Shown: positions 43,313 to 52,800 of the stretch, one piece after another
Position numbering within the stretch: the stretch's first letter is position 1
How the letters are laid out: every line of letters begins with the position of its first letter
Source: Streptomyces sp. NBC_01294
GTDB taxonomy: Bacteria > Actinomycetota > Actinomycetes > Streptomycetales > Streptomycetaceae
NCBI RefSeq assembly: GCF_035917235.1
Contig: NZ_CP108423.1
Location: forward strand, 3,971,001-4,035,000
Direction: 5' to 3'
DNA: 64,000 bases
The notes under the pieces: generated by a model
Databases searched by the model: none
What the model saw: the letters and a program-made list of their open reading frames with translations, nothing else
What the model was told of the DNA's origin: nothing
Translations under genes and position numbers: made by a program

Positions 43313-44065
43313 TCACCTGGACAAACCGTCCGGTCTGCCCCGCTCGGCGGTGCGCGTGCCGGTCAGCTCCGCCCAGACGACCAGCCGGTGGCTGTGGCCC
43401 CACTCCGGGTCGCAGGTCGTCAGCGTCAGGTACCGGCCGGGCTGCCCGAAGGGCGATTTCTCCGGGACCGGGTCGACCACGCCGATGTCGGTCGGGAGCG
43501 TGCGCAGGGGTCCGCCCCGCACCGTGTACGTGTACCAGGTGCCCGCGTCCTTGAGGATCACCTCGTCTCCCGGGCGCAGCCGCGGGAAGTCCTTGAAGGG
43601 GTCCCCGTACGTGCGCCGGTGGCCGGCCACCGAGAAGTTCCCGACGGCGCCGAGGCGGGCGGTGCCGGCGTAGTGGCCGAGGCCCCGCTTGAGCAGCTCG
43701 GGGTCCGTGCCCTCCAGGACGGGCTTGACCCAGTCCGGGCCGAAGCGGGGGACGTACATCTCGGCGAAGGCCTTGCCGGCGGGGTAGCGCTCCGGCTCCG
43801 CGGGGGCCGCCGGGGGTGCCGACGGCGTGGGCTGCGCGGGCTGCGGCGCGGCCGCCGGAGCCGCCGCCCAGCCGTCGCGCAGCCGGGTCATCTCGCCGTC
43901 CATGGCCCGGTCGGCCTTGACCCCGGTCCACAGCAGGACGTACGCCACGAACAGCACGATCAGCGTGCCCGCCGTCAGGCACACCTCGCTGAACGTCCGT
44001 ACCACCAGGCGCAGCAGGACGTCGGGACGGACCCGATCACGGGGTGGGCGCCACCGGCTTCGCAT
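43313..44065 (-). CDS. Class E sortase
   Basis: 250 aa, the third class E sortase in 3.3 kb. TM helix near residues 28-48, Ala/Pro-rich linker, VAGHRRTYGD (His near 147) and YLTLTTCDPEWGHSHR (Cys near 225). It overlaps the 3' end of the DUF881 gene by 29 bp. It is separated from the 58-residue gene by 89 bp, so it may be in the same leftward transcript. Confidence 0.9.
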   Translation of the reverse strand: MRSRWRPPRDRVRPDVLLRLVVRTFSEVCLTAGTLIVLFVAYVLLWTGVKADRAMDGEMTRLRDGWAAAPAAAPQPAQPTPSAPPAAPAEPERYPAGKAFAEMYVPRFGPDWVKPVLEGTDPELLKRGLGHYAGTARLGAVGNFSVAGHRRTYGDPFKDFPRLRPGDEVILKDAGTWYTYTVRGGPLRTLPTDIGVVDPVPEKSPFGQPGRYLTLTTCDPEWGHSHRLVVWAELTGTRTAERGRPDGLSR

Positions 44066-44810
44066 AGTGGAGGTCCACTGTGCCGGAGTAGGCGGGAAGT
44101 GTCAGCGCCTTGTGCTCGTCCACTTTCCAGCCGAGCCCGTACGCGTTCACGTACGCCTGGTAGTTCTGCAGGGCGGGGGAGGCGGCGAGGGCCTTCTTCA
44201 GCGCGGCCGGGTCGCCGACCGCCGAGATCTTGTACGGCGGGGAGTAGACCCGGCCCTGGAGGATCAGGGTGTTGCCCACGCAGCGCACCGCGCTGGTGGA
44301 GATGAGCCGCTGGTCCATGACCTGGATGCCCTCGGCGCCGCCCTGCCAGAGGGCGTTCACCACGGCCTGCAGGTCCTGCTGGTGGATCACCAGGTCGTTG
44401 GGCTGCGGCTCGGGCACGTTGGGGATGCGGGCGGTGGCGTTCGGCGGGGCGTCGTTGAGGGTGACCGTCAGGCCCTTGCCGGACAGCTCCTGGGTGCCCG
44501 AGGCCGCGCGCAGGGCGGCCAGCTTGGCGTCCTCGGCCTTGGTGCTGCCGTCGTCGCGATCGGCGAGCGTGTCCACCCGGCGGCGTACCGCCCCCATGCT
44601 CTGCTCCAGCTCCGCGTTGTCCTGGCTGCGTTCCTTGATCAGGTCCGACAGCTTCAGGAGTGAGGCGTCCGTCCGGATGTTCGTACCCTTGGAGGTGTTG
44701 AAACTGGTGACGAAGAGCAGCCCGGCCAGGGCGAAGACGGCGGCCGTCAGCAGCCGGACCGGTCTGGCCCGGCGACGGGGACCCGCGGAGGAGTCGTCGG
44801 AATTGCTCAA
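44037..44810 (-). CDS. DUF881 family membrane protein
   Basis: 257 aa from TTG 44810, which follows GGAG at 9 bases; GTG 44834 is possible but lacks a ribosome site. Short Ser/Arg N-terminus, TM helix about residues 22-40, coiled coil near 55-90, then the DUF881 domain (GLTVTLNDAPP, NDLVIHQQDLQAVVNALW, GAEGIQVMDQRLI). DUF881 genes sit beside crgA in many actinobacteria and are suspected to act in cell division, without direct proof. Divergent from crgA. Confidence 0.85.
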   Translation of the reverse strand: MSNSDDSSAGPRRRARPVRLLTAAVFALAGLLFVTSFNTSKGTNIRTDASLLKLSDLIKERSQDNAELEQSMGAVRRRVDTLADRDDGSTKAEDAKLAALRAASGTQELSGKGLTVTLNDAPPNATARIPNVPEPQPNDLVIHQQDLQAVVNALWQGGAEGIQVMDQRLISTSAVRCVGNTLILQGRVYSPPYKISAVGDPAALKKALAASPALQNYQAYVNAYGLGWKVDEHKALTLPAYSGTVDLHYAKPVAPTP

Positions 44811-44901
44811 CGTACCCTTCTCCTTCAACGCCACAGGTCCACTACGCTAACGGACGCCCGGGGCAGGCAAGGTCCCCAGCGCATCGACAGGAGAGCCCCT
44901 C

Positions 44902-45156
44902 GTGCCGAAGTCACGTATCCGCAAGAAGGACGACTACACGCCGCCGCCGACGCGGACGCCGCAGAGCATCCGGCTGACGAACCGCAGCTGGGTCGCCCCG
45001 GTCATGCTGGCGTTCTTCCTGATCGGACTCGCGTGGATCGTCGTCTTCTACGTGACCGAGACCCAGCTGCCGATCCAGGCACTGGGCAATTGGAACATCG
45101 TGGTCGGTTTCGGATTCATCGCCGCGGGATTCGGCGTTTCCACGCAGTGGAAGTAG
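44902..45156 (+). CDS. crgA: Cell division regulator CrgA
   Basis: 84 aa with a basic N-terminal tail ([12 protein letters not shown]) and two TM helices (about residues 32-52 and 62-79; [15 protein letters not shown]). CrgA inhibits or coordinates FtsZ-ring assembly and septation in Streptomyces and recruits wall enzymes in mycobacteria. Normal length, GGAG upstream. Divergent from DUF881. Confidence 0.94.
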   Translation: MPKSRIRKKDDYTPPPTRTPQSIRLTNRSWVAPVMLAFFLIGLAWIVVFYVTETQLPIQALGNWNIVVGFGFIAAGFGVSTQWK

Positions 45157-45192
45157 CACGCACCAGTCCCTGATGGAAGCTCTCCCCATGAG

Positions 45193-45256
45193 TTATCCAC
45201 AGCGTCATCCACACCTGAGGAAAAGACAGAAGATCTGTGGATAACTCTGTGGAGAG
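45193..45256. promoter_or_regulatory. Cluster of DnaA-box-like sites
   Basis: Two perfect TTATCCACA boxes in opposite orientation (45193-45201 forward; 45236-45244 as TGTGGATAA), plus degenerate neighbours TCATCCACA (45205-45213) and TGTGGAGAG (45248-45256). All fall within 64 bp of the crgA/rhomboid convergent gap, which is AT-richer than its surroundings. Known oriC-flanking DnaA clusters titrate DnaA. Confidence 0.65.
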
Positions 45257-45271
45257 TTGACGCCGATGTGA

Positions 45272-46156
45272 TCAGGTGAGTTCCGCCGTGCGGAGCACGA
45301 TCACCGCCGCGGCCAGCAGGAACGCCACCACACAGGTACCCCACTGGACGAGTGTGCGGGTCCTGCCGGTGGCGGGCGTGAGCATGCCCAGGCCGACCAG
45401 GGCGCCGGTCACCAGGCCGCCCACGTGGGCCTGCCAGGAGACGTTGAGGCTGCCGCCGAGCGGGACGAAGGTCAGGACCAGCATCAGCACGACCATGACG
45501 ATCACCGGCCGCATCTCGTACCGCAGCCGGCGCACCAGCACGACGGTGGCGCCGAGCAGGCCGAAGACGGCGCCGGACGCACCGAGGGTCGCGGTGTTCG
45601 GCGCGGTCAGCAGATAGACGAGGGCGCTGGCGCCCAGGCCCGACAGCAGGTAGACCGCGAGGTAGCGGGCCCGGCCCAGTGCCGCTTCCAGCGGACCGCC
45701 GATGACCCACAGGGCGAGCATGTTGCCGATGATGTGCCACCACTCGGTGTGCAGGAACACCGAGGTCAGCAGTCGGTAGTACTCGCCGGTGGAGACGCCC
45801 TCGACGGGGCCGACGAGGAACTGGTCGAATTCCCGGTACCGGCCGATCAACTCCAGCTGGACCACCAGGGCCGGGTTGGCCGCGGCCACCAGGAACACCA
45901 GGACGTTGATCCCGATGAGGATCTTGGTCACGAGGTGGGGGTCGGCGGCGACCACCCCGCCGGCGATGGTGCGCGGCGCGTTCGCGGTGGGGCGGTGCCC
46001 CGCGCCGGAGCCCTCGCGGACGCATTCGGGGCACTGGAAGCCGACCGAGGCGCTGATCATGCACTCGGGGCAGATGGGACGCTCGCAGCGGGTGCAGCTG
46101 ATCCCCGTGTCGCGGTCCGGGTGGCGGTAGCAGCCCGGCAGACGGTCGGTGTCCAT
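45272..46156 (-). CDS. Rhomboid-family intramembrane serine protease
   Basis: 294 aa. N-terminal zinc-binding region with cysteine pairs (CYRHPDRDTGISCTRC, CPEC twice; B-box-like), then six TM helices. Rhomboid signatures: HTEWWHIIGNMLALWVIGG, GASGAVFG (catalytic Ser near 192) and AHVGG (catalytic His near 240). It cleaves substrates inside the membrane; substrates are unknown. Single gene, convergent with crgA. Confidence 0.93.
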   Translation of the reverse strand: MDTDRLPGCYRHPDRDTGISCTRCERPICPECMISASVGFQCPECVREGSGAGHRPTANAPRTIAGGVVAADPHLVTKILIGINVLVFLVAAANPALVVQLELIGRYREFDQFLVGPVEGVSTGEYYRLLTSVFLHTEWWHIIGNMLALWVIGGPLEAALGRARYLAVYLLSGLGASALVYLLTAPNTATLGASGAVFGLLGATVVLVRRLRYEMRPVIVMVVLMLVLTFVPLGGSLNVSWQAHVGGLVTGALVGLGMLTPATGRTRTLVQWGTCVVAFLLAAAVIVLRTAELT

Positions 46157-46288
46157 CGGTCCCCTCGATCGGCGGCGGGGCAGGGGGGCGCCCCGCCGGT
46201 CCGGTATGTATCCAGTACGGACGGGCGGGGCGGAAAGGTTCCCGGTGCGCCCGGTGAGCCCGCTGGGCCCGGGACGGAATCCGGTCCG

Positions 46289-46816
46289 TCAGCGCTTCTC
46301 GACGACGACGGACTGGATGATCACGTCGTCCAGGGGGCGCTCGGTGCGCGGGTTGGTGGCGCTGCCGGCGATGGCGTCCACGACCTTGCGGCTGGCCGGG
46401 TCGGCGACCTCGCCGAAGATGGTGTGCTTGCGCGTCAGCCAGGCGGTGGGCGCGACGGTGATGAAGAACTGCGAGCCGTTGGTGCCCGGGCCCGCGTTGG
46501 CCATGGCGAGCAGGTAGGGCTTGGTGAAGGCCAGATCGGGGTGGAACTCGTCCGCGAACTGGTAGCCGGGGCCGCCGGTGCCGTTGCCGAGCGGGTCGCC
46601 GCCCTGGATCATGAAGCCGCTGATGACGCGGTGGAAGACGGTGCCGTCGTACAGCGGGTCCGTGGTCTTCTGGCCGTCGGTGGGGCGGGTCCATTCGCGG
46701 GCGCCCGTGGCGAGCTCGACGAAGTTCCGGACGGTCTTCGGAGCGAAGTTCTCCAGAAGCTCGATCTCGATGTCGCCGTGGGTGGTCTTCAGGGTGGCGT
46801 AGAGCTTCTCGGCCAC
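46289..46816 (-). CDS. ppiA: Cyclophilin-type peptidyl-prolyl isomerase
   Basis: 175 aa cytoplasmic cyclophilin. GTG 46816 is preceded by GGAAGG at 7 bases and gives VAEKLYATLKTTHGDIEIEL, the usual family start. Core motifs are FHRVISGFMIQGGDP, GTNGSQFFITVAPTAWLT and HTIFGEV. It assists proline isomerisation in folding. No TM or signal. Located at the usual place near crgA/rhomboid in streptomycetes. Confidence 0.94.
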   Translation of the reverse strand: MAEKLYATLKTTHGDIEIELLENFAPKTVRNFVELATGAREWTRPTDGQKTTDPLYDGTVFHRVISGFMIQGGDPLGNGTGGPGYQFADEFHPDLAFTKPYLLAMANAGPGTNGSQFFITVAPTAWLTRKHTIFGEVADPASRKVVDAIAGSATNPRTERPLDDVIIQSVVVEKR

Positions 46817-46990
46817 GGATCTGCCTTCCATAGTCATCACTGTCGGTCCAGATGGTCGCACGGAGCGCTCCGCGGCACTGAAATCGTCCACCCGTATGCC
46901 CTGTCACGCATGCCTGTCAGCGATATGGCAGGCATGATCCGACAAAGGGTGGAAAGGTGAACTGTGTCCGCCACCGAGGAGGAGGATCCC

Positions 46991-47686
46991 GTGACCGGCA
47001 AGGACAGCGTGCGCCTGGCAGCCGAGAGCGCCAGGGAGACCGTGCGGCACGCGACGGAGGCAGTTGCGCCGTATGCGGAATCCGCCAGGGACGCCGCGGT
47101 GCACTACGCGCAGGAGGCGAACGAGCTGCTGGCGCCCAAGATGTCGCACGCGGCCAACGGCGCCGCGCGGCATGCCCGCATGACCTACGACAGCCATCTG
47201 CATCCCCGGCTCAAGGCCGCGCGGGCGCACGTGCCGCCGCACGTGGACCGGGCGGCGACGAAGGCGGTGGAGCAGACGCGCCTGGCGGCGCGGCAGGCGG
47301 CCGATTACACACAGCCGCGGATCGAGAGCGCGATCGCGGCCGCCACGCCGGTGGCCGAGGAGGCCGCGTCGCGGTCGACGGCGGCCCTGGCGGCGCTGCG
47401 CGGCCAGGTGTCGGCCAAGGAGGTGCAGAAGCTGGTGCGGCGTCACGAGCGGCGGGCCAAGTGCGGCCGGCTGTTCAAGGGCGTCGCGGTGGTCGGCGTG
47501 CTGGCCGTCGGCGCCTACCTGGCGTGGCGTTGGTGGGACCAGCAGTCGAACCCGGACTGGCTCGTCGAACCGCCGGCGGCCACGGAGCTGTCCACGCAGG
47601 ACGCCGCTCCCGCGAGCTTCGACGACGAGCTGGCGGAGAAGGAGCGCGAGGCCGGGTCCGGTCCGGGCCCGGAGGACAAGCGCTGA
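46991..47686 (+). CDS. DUF5324 family protein
   Basis: 231 aa. Mostly amphipathic helical Ala-rich region (about residues 1-145) with repeated apolipoprotein-like spacing, then one TM helix (about 160-180) and an acidic C-terminal tail. GTG 46991 follows GAGGAGGAGG closely; GTG 46964 is an alternative. The family is restricted to streptomycetes and its function is unknown. The long helical part could bind membranes or DNA. Confidence 0.82.
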   Translation: MTGKDSVRLAAESARETVRHATEAVAPYAESARDAAVHYAQEANELLAPKMSHAANGAARHARMTYDSHLHPRLKAARAHVPPHVDRAATKAVEQTRLAARQAADYTQPRIESAIAAATPVAEEAASRSTAALAALRGQVSAKEVQKLVRRHERRAKCGRLFKGVAVVGVLAVGAYLAWRWWDQQSNPDWLVEPPAATELSTQDAAPASFDDELAEKEREAGSGPGPEDKR

Positions 47687-47731
47687 ACACGCGCTGAGCC
47701 GCGCCGGGCGACGCGCGCCGGCAACGAGCAC

Positions 47732-47773
47732 CGTGGAAGGGCCCGGATCCTGCTGGATCCGGGCCCTTCCACG
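47732..47773. terminator. Bidirectional terminator hairpin
   Basis: Perfect 19-bp stem (47732-47750 with 47755-47773), 4-base loop TGCT, between convergent DUF5324 and LysM genes. Confidence 0.9.
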
Positions 47774-47823
47774 TGGGACCGGCCGTTGCGGATTCCGCCG
47801 CCCACGCCGCCCTGTCAGCCGGG

Positions 47824-48357
47824 TCAGCCGGGGAGGGTGAGGACGATGCCCGGGCGCAGGAGGTCGGGGTTGGAGCCGACGACGCCCTGGTTCATGGCGT
47901 AGAGCTCACGCCAGCGGGCTTCGTTGCCCAGCTCGCGACGGGCGATCTCGGAGAGCGAGTCCCCGGCCCTGACGGTGTACGTGCGCTGCGCCGCGGCGGC
48001 CGGCGGCTTCGGCACCGGGGCCGCCGGCACGGCCTTGTGCGCGGCCGACTTGGGCGTGGGGGTGTGCATCGCCCCCGGCGCCGCGGCGGAGGGAGCGGCC
48101 TTCGGCATCGCGGGGGGCCTGGGCGTGGCGGGCACCGCCTTGTGCGCGGCGGACCCGGGTGTCGGGGTCGCGGGCCGGGGCGGCGCCGCGGCCGTCATCC
48201 GCTCGGCGGCGGCCCTGGTGGCAGCGGCGGCGTCGGCCGCCGAACTCGCGTGAGGCGTCCCCCGCGCGGCCGCCTGTTCCTGCACCTGCTGCTTCACCTT
48301 CTCGGCGGCCTCGTCCGCCTTCTTCTTGTCGGACTTCAGGAAGTCGAAGAGTCCCAT
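47824..48357 (-). CDS. LysM-domain protein
   Basis: 177 aa. N-terminal MGLFDFLKSDKKKADEAAE, a Lys/Glu-rich helix, then an Ala/Pro/Thr-rich linker with two SAAHKAVPA repeats. A C-terminal LysM domain (about residues 126-177) contains YTVRAGDSLSEIARRELG and PDLLRPGIVLTLPG. No signal peptide is visible, so the domain may act inside the cell as in YgaU/BON-LysM proteins rather than on peptidoglycan. Two 15-bp direct repeats lie just upstream of its start (48361-48390). Confidence 0.85.
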   Translation of the reverse strand: MGLFDFLKSDKKKADEAAEKVKQQVQEQAAARGTPHASSAADAAAATRAAAERMTAAAPPRPATPTPGSAAHKAVPATPRPPAMPKAAPSAAAPGAMHTPTPKSAAHKAVPAAPVPKPPAAAAQRTYTVRAGDSLSEIARRELGNEARWRELYAMNQGVVGSNPDLLRPGIVLTLPG

Positions 48358-48565
48358 GTCTGTACGCCTCCGGTGTGTACGCCTCCGGCGTGATGGTGCC
48401 CCCTGGGCTCGGTGCCTTCCCCCACTGTCGGACACCGGGCGCCGGGCGGCCCAGTGACGGGGCCATCCGGGGGATGCAAGGCCCGTACACCTATTCGGTA
48501 CCGCGGCGGGAAGGGACCGGGAAGACGGGGCGCCAGCATCGTGGGACACGATGGAGGAGAATGCT

Positions 48566-49489
48566 GTGATCATCAAACAGGCCGCGGAACGAGTGGTGCT
48601 GGTCAGGCCCGGACCCGGGCTCGTGAGCGCCGCGGTCGTGGCGGGCCTGGACGTCTGGGTGGTGTCGGATCTCGGACCGCGGCCACGGCCGCAGGACGCG
48701 CGACCCCCCGCCGGACTGCCCCCGCAGCGGCTCCTCAAGGTGGACTTCGACGACGCGGAAGCACTGCGCGCTCTGCTGGCGGACACGGTCCTCAAGCACG
48801 GGATCGGGCACGTCCTGTACCTCGCGAGCGATCTGGAGAAGGGTCTGGGAACGGGGTCCGCGGCCGCCGCGGAGGAAGTCCTGCGTGAGCTCTCCGCGAG
48901 CCGGGAGGAGCCCGCGGGCCGGCTGCCCGACGCGGTGACGATCCGGCGGATCCTCAATCAGAGCCGGACCTCGGCCGTCCGCGCCGAGGAGGCGCAGTCC
49001 GTCGCCGAGGCGCGCGCCCTGGCGGAGGACTTCCCGCTGCCGGTGGTCATCAAGTCGGCCGACAAGAGCGGCTGTTGGTGGACCGTACCGGTGCACGACC
49101 GGCCAGGACTCGACCAGTGGGCCGAACAGGCCGTCACCGCCCGGCACTCGGCCCCGTACCTCGTCGAAGAGCTGCTGACGGGGGCCAAGTTCCGCGTGGA
49201 GACCCTCACGGTCGACGGGATGCACCTGGTCGCCGACATCACCCCCGAGGGGAACGCGGCGCCGCTCCACGACGCGGAGCGGGCCGGGATCCGCGCGACG
49301 GTGCGGGCCCTGCTGGATCTGGCCGGGTACGAATCGGGGGCCACGCGGACGGACGTGCTGGTCAGCGCGCGGGGATCGCGGATCGCGGCGGCCCGGGACG
49401 AGGACCGGGAACGGGAACGGGAACGGGGCGGGAACGGCGGTTCCCGTGCCACGGCCGCGAGCGGTATCGAGAGGGGAACGGACCGGTAA
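48566..49489 (+). CDS. ATP-grasp-like protein, lacking the usual C-terminal part
   Basis: 307 aa from GTG 48566 (GGAGGA upstream). A Rossmann-like N-terminus is followed by central ATP-grasp features: FPLPVVIKSADKSGCWWTVP (ATP-binding Lys near residue 158) and APYLVEELLTGAKFRVETLT. The Mg-binding E-x-N-x-R segment that closes ATP-grasp active sites is not seen. Instead the protein ends in a charged repeat (RERERERGG) and a Ser/Arg tail. It could be an inactive or divergent ligase. Located beside a small exported peptide and two STAND regulators, near another ATP-grasp cluster. Confidence 0.65.
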   Translation: MIIKQAAERVVLVRPGPGLVSAAVVAGLDVWVVSDLGPRPRPQDARPPAGLPPQRLLKVDFDDAEALRALLADTVLKHGIGHVLYLASDLEKGLGTGSAAAAEEVLRELSASREEPAGRLPDAVTIRRILNQSRTSAVRAEEAQSVAEARALAEDFPLPVVIKSADKSGCWWTVPVHDRPGLDQWAEQAVTARHSAPYLVEELLTGAKFRVETLTVDGMHLVADITPEGNAAPLHDAERAGIRATVRALLDLAGYESGATRTDVLVSARGSRIAAARDEDRERERERGGNGGSRATAASGIERGTDR

Positions 49490-49577
49490 GGCCCTCGGCC
49501 AGTCTTTGTCTTGTCGAGAGCGGCCACCGCACCACACGGGAACCGCGCACCGGGTACGCAACCAGGGGGTTCAACAC

Positions 49578-49751
49578 ATGCGCAGCAAGCTGGCTGGACT
49601 GATCGGGATCTTCGCCGCGACGCTGGCGATCGCGGTCGGTGTGACGGTGTCCTCGGTGGACGCCGGTCAGCCCTCCGGGTACCAGGTGGTCGCGGACAAC
49701 AAGGGTCCGGGGGCTCCCTCCCCGCTCCCCTCCCCGGTCCCCACCCCGTAA
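49578..49751 (+). CDS. Small exported peptide, 57 aa
   Basis: Begins MRSKLAGLIGIFAATLAIAV, a short basic N-terminus and hydrophobic core typical of a Sec signal. Then SSVDAGQPSGYQVVADNKGP and a Pro/Ser-rich end; cleavage near SVDA would release about 30 residues. GGGGG lies 10 bases upstream of ATG. It ends 22 bp before a strong terminator and is convergent with the AfsR-like regulator gene. No family recognised; a signalling or antimicrobial peptide is possible but unproven. Confidence 0.7.
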   Translation: MRSKLAGLIGIFAATLAIAVGVTVSSVDAGQPSGYQVVADNKGPGAPSPLPSPVPTP

Positions 49752-49772
49752 GCCGGCCGTGCGCCGCGCAGG

Positions 49773-49820
49773 ACGTGGACGTGCCCCGCACCGGAGATCC
49801 GGTGCGGGGCACGTCCACGT
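49773..49820. terminator. Bidirectional terminator hairpin
   Basis: Perfect 22-bp stem (49773-49794 with 49799-49820) and 4-base loop AGAT between the small peptide gene and the convergent AfsR-like gene. Confidence 0.9.
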
Positions 49821-49826
49821 GCGGGG

Positions 49827-52800
49827 TCAGTGCGACCGGCGGTGCTCCGGCAGACCCATGAAGTCGAATAATTCCTCCGCCGCGGCGCGGTGGCCGGCCG
49901 CGGTCTCCGCGTCGCCCAGCGCCTCGGCCGCCCGGGCGAGCCCCACCAGCGCGAACGCCTCCTCGGAGCGGAAGCTCATCGGCGCCGCGATCTTGTAGGC
50001 CTGGGCGTGCAGGGCCAGCGCCTCCTCGTGTTCCCCCCACGTCATGTGGAGCTGGCCGAGGACGTTCACGACCTTCGCCAGCCGGATCGGGGCACCGCTC
50101 GTCCGCCCGAGGACCAGGGCGCGCTCGGCGAACGCGCGCGCCTGCGAACCGTCGCCCCGCTGCTCCGCGACCTGGGCGGACAGCGCGAACACCAGGGCGA
50201 CGTCCCCGGGCGACCTGGTCTCGTCGCACAGGTCACGGGCACGCTTCAGGCTCTCGTGGGCGTCCGCGTCCTCGCCGAGGCCCACGTGGGCGAAGGCCAG
50301 GTCGGTCAGGGCCATGATCTCGTTGACCGGGTCACCGCCGACGTCGAGCGCCTGGCGGGCGGCGGCGGCCGCCTCCGGATAGCGGCCCCACCGCTCGTAC
50401 AGCGTGCTGAGGATGGTCAGGGCCTCGGCCTCCGCGCGCGGATTGCCCAGTTCCCGGGCCATGGCGACGGCCCGCTCCAGCAGGGGCAGCGCCTCTTCGT
50501 ACCTCCCGAGCATCGACATCAGCAGCCCGATGGTCGACTCGCTGTGCGCCTCGGTGTGCCGGTCCCCGGCGCGCACCGCGGTGTCGCGCGCCTCCGTGGC
50601 CACCTCCAGCCCTTCCTCGAAGCGGCCGAGCTTCCAGCAGGCGGCGCCCAGGTTGGCCAGGCTGATGCCCAGCAGTGCCGGGTCGTCGAGCCGGCGGGCG
50701 GCGGCGACCGCGAGGTGCCCGACGCTCCAGAACTCGTCGAGCTGTCCGTGCGCGTGCAGGTGGAAGCCGACGTTGCGGCTCAGACAGGCCGCGTACCGGT
50801 CGTGGCCACACCGCTCGGCGAGCGACACGGCGGCGAGCAGTCCCGCCTGTTCCCGGTCGAACCAGCTCACGGCCTGGTCGGCGTTCCTGAAGTACGGCCG
50901 CTCGCCGTGGTAGGGCGGGATGCCGGTGGGCCGGCGCTCACGGCCGGGGAAGAGCATCTCGCAGGCCGCGTTCGAGGTCGTCAGGTAGTAGCCGAGCAGC
51001 CGCTCGACCGCCGCGGCGTCGTCGGCCGCCGTCGCCGGGCCCCGCAGGCTCTGGGCGAAACTGCGCACCAGGTCGTGGAAGGTGTAGAGGCCGATGTCGG
51101 GCTGCTGCACGAGGTGGACGTCGAGCAGGAACTCCAGGGCGTCCTCGGCGTCGCGGACCGCCGTGCCGAGGAGCGCCGCCGCCGAGTGCACGTCCGTACC
51201 GGCGCACGGGTACAGGCTCAGGATGCGGAAAGCGGTGCGGTACTCCTCGTCCATCGCCAGGTACGACAGGCGCAGGGTCGCCGCGACGCTGCGCTCGCCC
51301 GAGCTGAGCTCGTCCATCCGGCGCGTCTCGTCGCGCAGCCGCTCGACCAGGTAACGCACCGTCCAGCGCGGCCTGTTGCGCAGCCGGGCGGTCGCGATCC
51401 GCAGGGCCAGCGGCAGGTGGCCGCACAGCTCGGCCAGTTCGGCGGACGCCTCCGGTTCGGCGCCCACCCGGTTCGTGCCGAGCGTCTCGGTCATCAGGCT
51501 GGTGCTGTCCTCGGGCTCCATCATCCCGATGGACACCCACTCGACGCCGTCGAGGTCCAGCAGCCGCCCCCGGCTCGTGATCAGCACCAGACAGCCGGGC
51601 GAAGCGGGCAGCAGGGGCCGGATCTGCGCGGCGTCGACCGCGTTGTCGCACAGGAGCAGCATCCGCCGGCCGTCCAGCCTCGAGCGCCACAGGCCGGTAC
51701 GGCCCTCCAGGTCCTCGGGGATGCGGTCGCCGGGTGTCCCGAGGGCCCGCAGCAGGCTGTCGAGCGCGGCGGCGGGCGTCACGGGCTGGCGGCCCGGGGT
51801 GAATCCGTGCAGGTCGATGTGGAGCTGCCCGTCGGGATACCGCGGGGCCAGGTGGTGGGCGGCGCGGACCGCCAGGGTGGTCTTGCCCATGCCGCCCATG
51901 CCGTCGATGGCGACGATCCGGGAGTGCCGCTCGCCGCCCCGGCCCTCATCCTGGGCGTAGTCGAAGAGTTCGGCCAGTTCCTTGACGCGGCCGGTGAAGT
52001 CGGGGAGGTCGTACGGCAGGGTGCACGGGGCGTCGGCGGGTGCGGGGGCCGCGTCCCCCGGCGGGGCCGGGGACAGCGGCTGGGACTGCGGCTGCTCTCG
52101 CGCCTGCCCGGGCACCGGCTGCGCACGGGCCGCGGGCTCGGGGGCCGCTTCCTCGGGCGCCGGCCGTACGGGGACCACCGCAGGCTCGGGCGCCGGCCGT
52201 ACGGGAGCGGCCGGTTCGGGCGCCGGGCGTACGGGGGCGGGCCGTTCGGGCGTGGCCAGTTCGGGGCTGTCCCGCAGGATCGCCTCGTACAGCCTGGCCA
52301 GCCGCGGTCCCGGATCGATCCCGAGTTCGTCCACGAGGAGCCCGCGGACCTCCCCGTACTCCTTGAGCGCCTCGGCCTGCCGTCCCGAGCGGTACAGGGC
52401 GAGCATCAGCTGGCCGCGCAGCGTCTCCCGCAGCGGGTGCCGGGTGATCAGTTCGCGCAGGCCGGAGATGAGTTCACCGCTCTCGCCCAGTGCCAGGCAC
52501 AGGTCGAAGAGCTGCTCGGCGGCCGCCAGCCGGCGTTCCTCCAGCGCCGTCGCCGCGGCCTCGATCACCGGTCCGCCCACGCCCGACAGGACGGAGCCCC
52601 GCCACAGCGCGAGCGCGGCCCGCAGGAGGTCGGCGGCCTCGGACTGCCGGCCCTGCCGCACGGCCCGGGCCGCGTCCTTGGTCAGCGCGTCGAACTCCAG
52701 GAGGTCGACCTGGTCGTCCGCCACCACCACGCGGTATCCCGGCCCGTCGGTGACGATCACCTCGGTCCCGTCCGGTATGCGCCGCCGCAGGTCGGCGACG

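Noticed and set aside
48361..48390. Two 15-bp direct repeats upstream of the LysM gene as a regulatory element
   Set aside because: Only two copies with one mismatch and GC-rich; no basis for a protein-binding claim.
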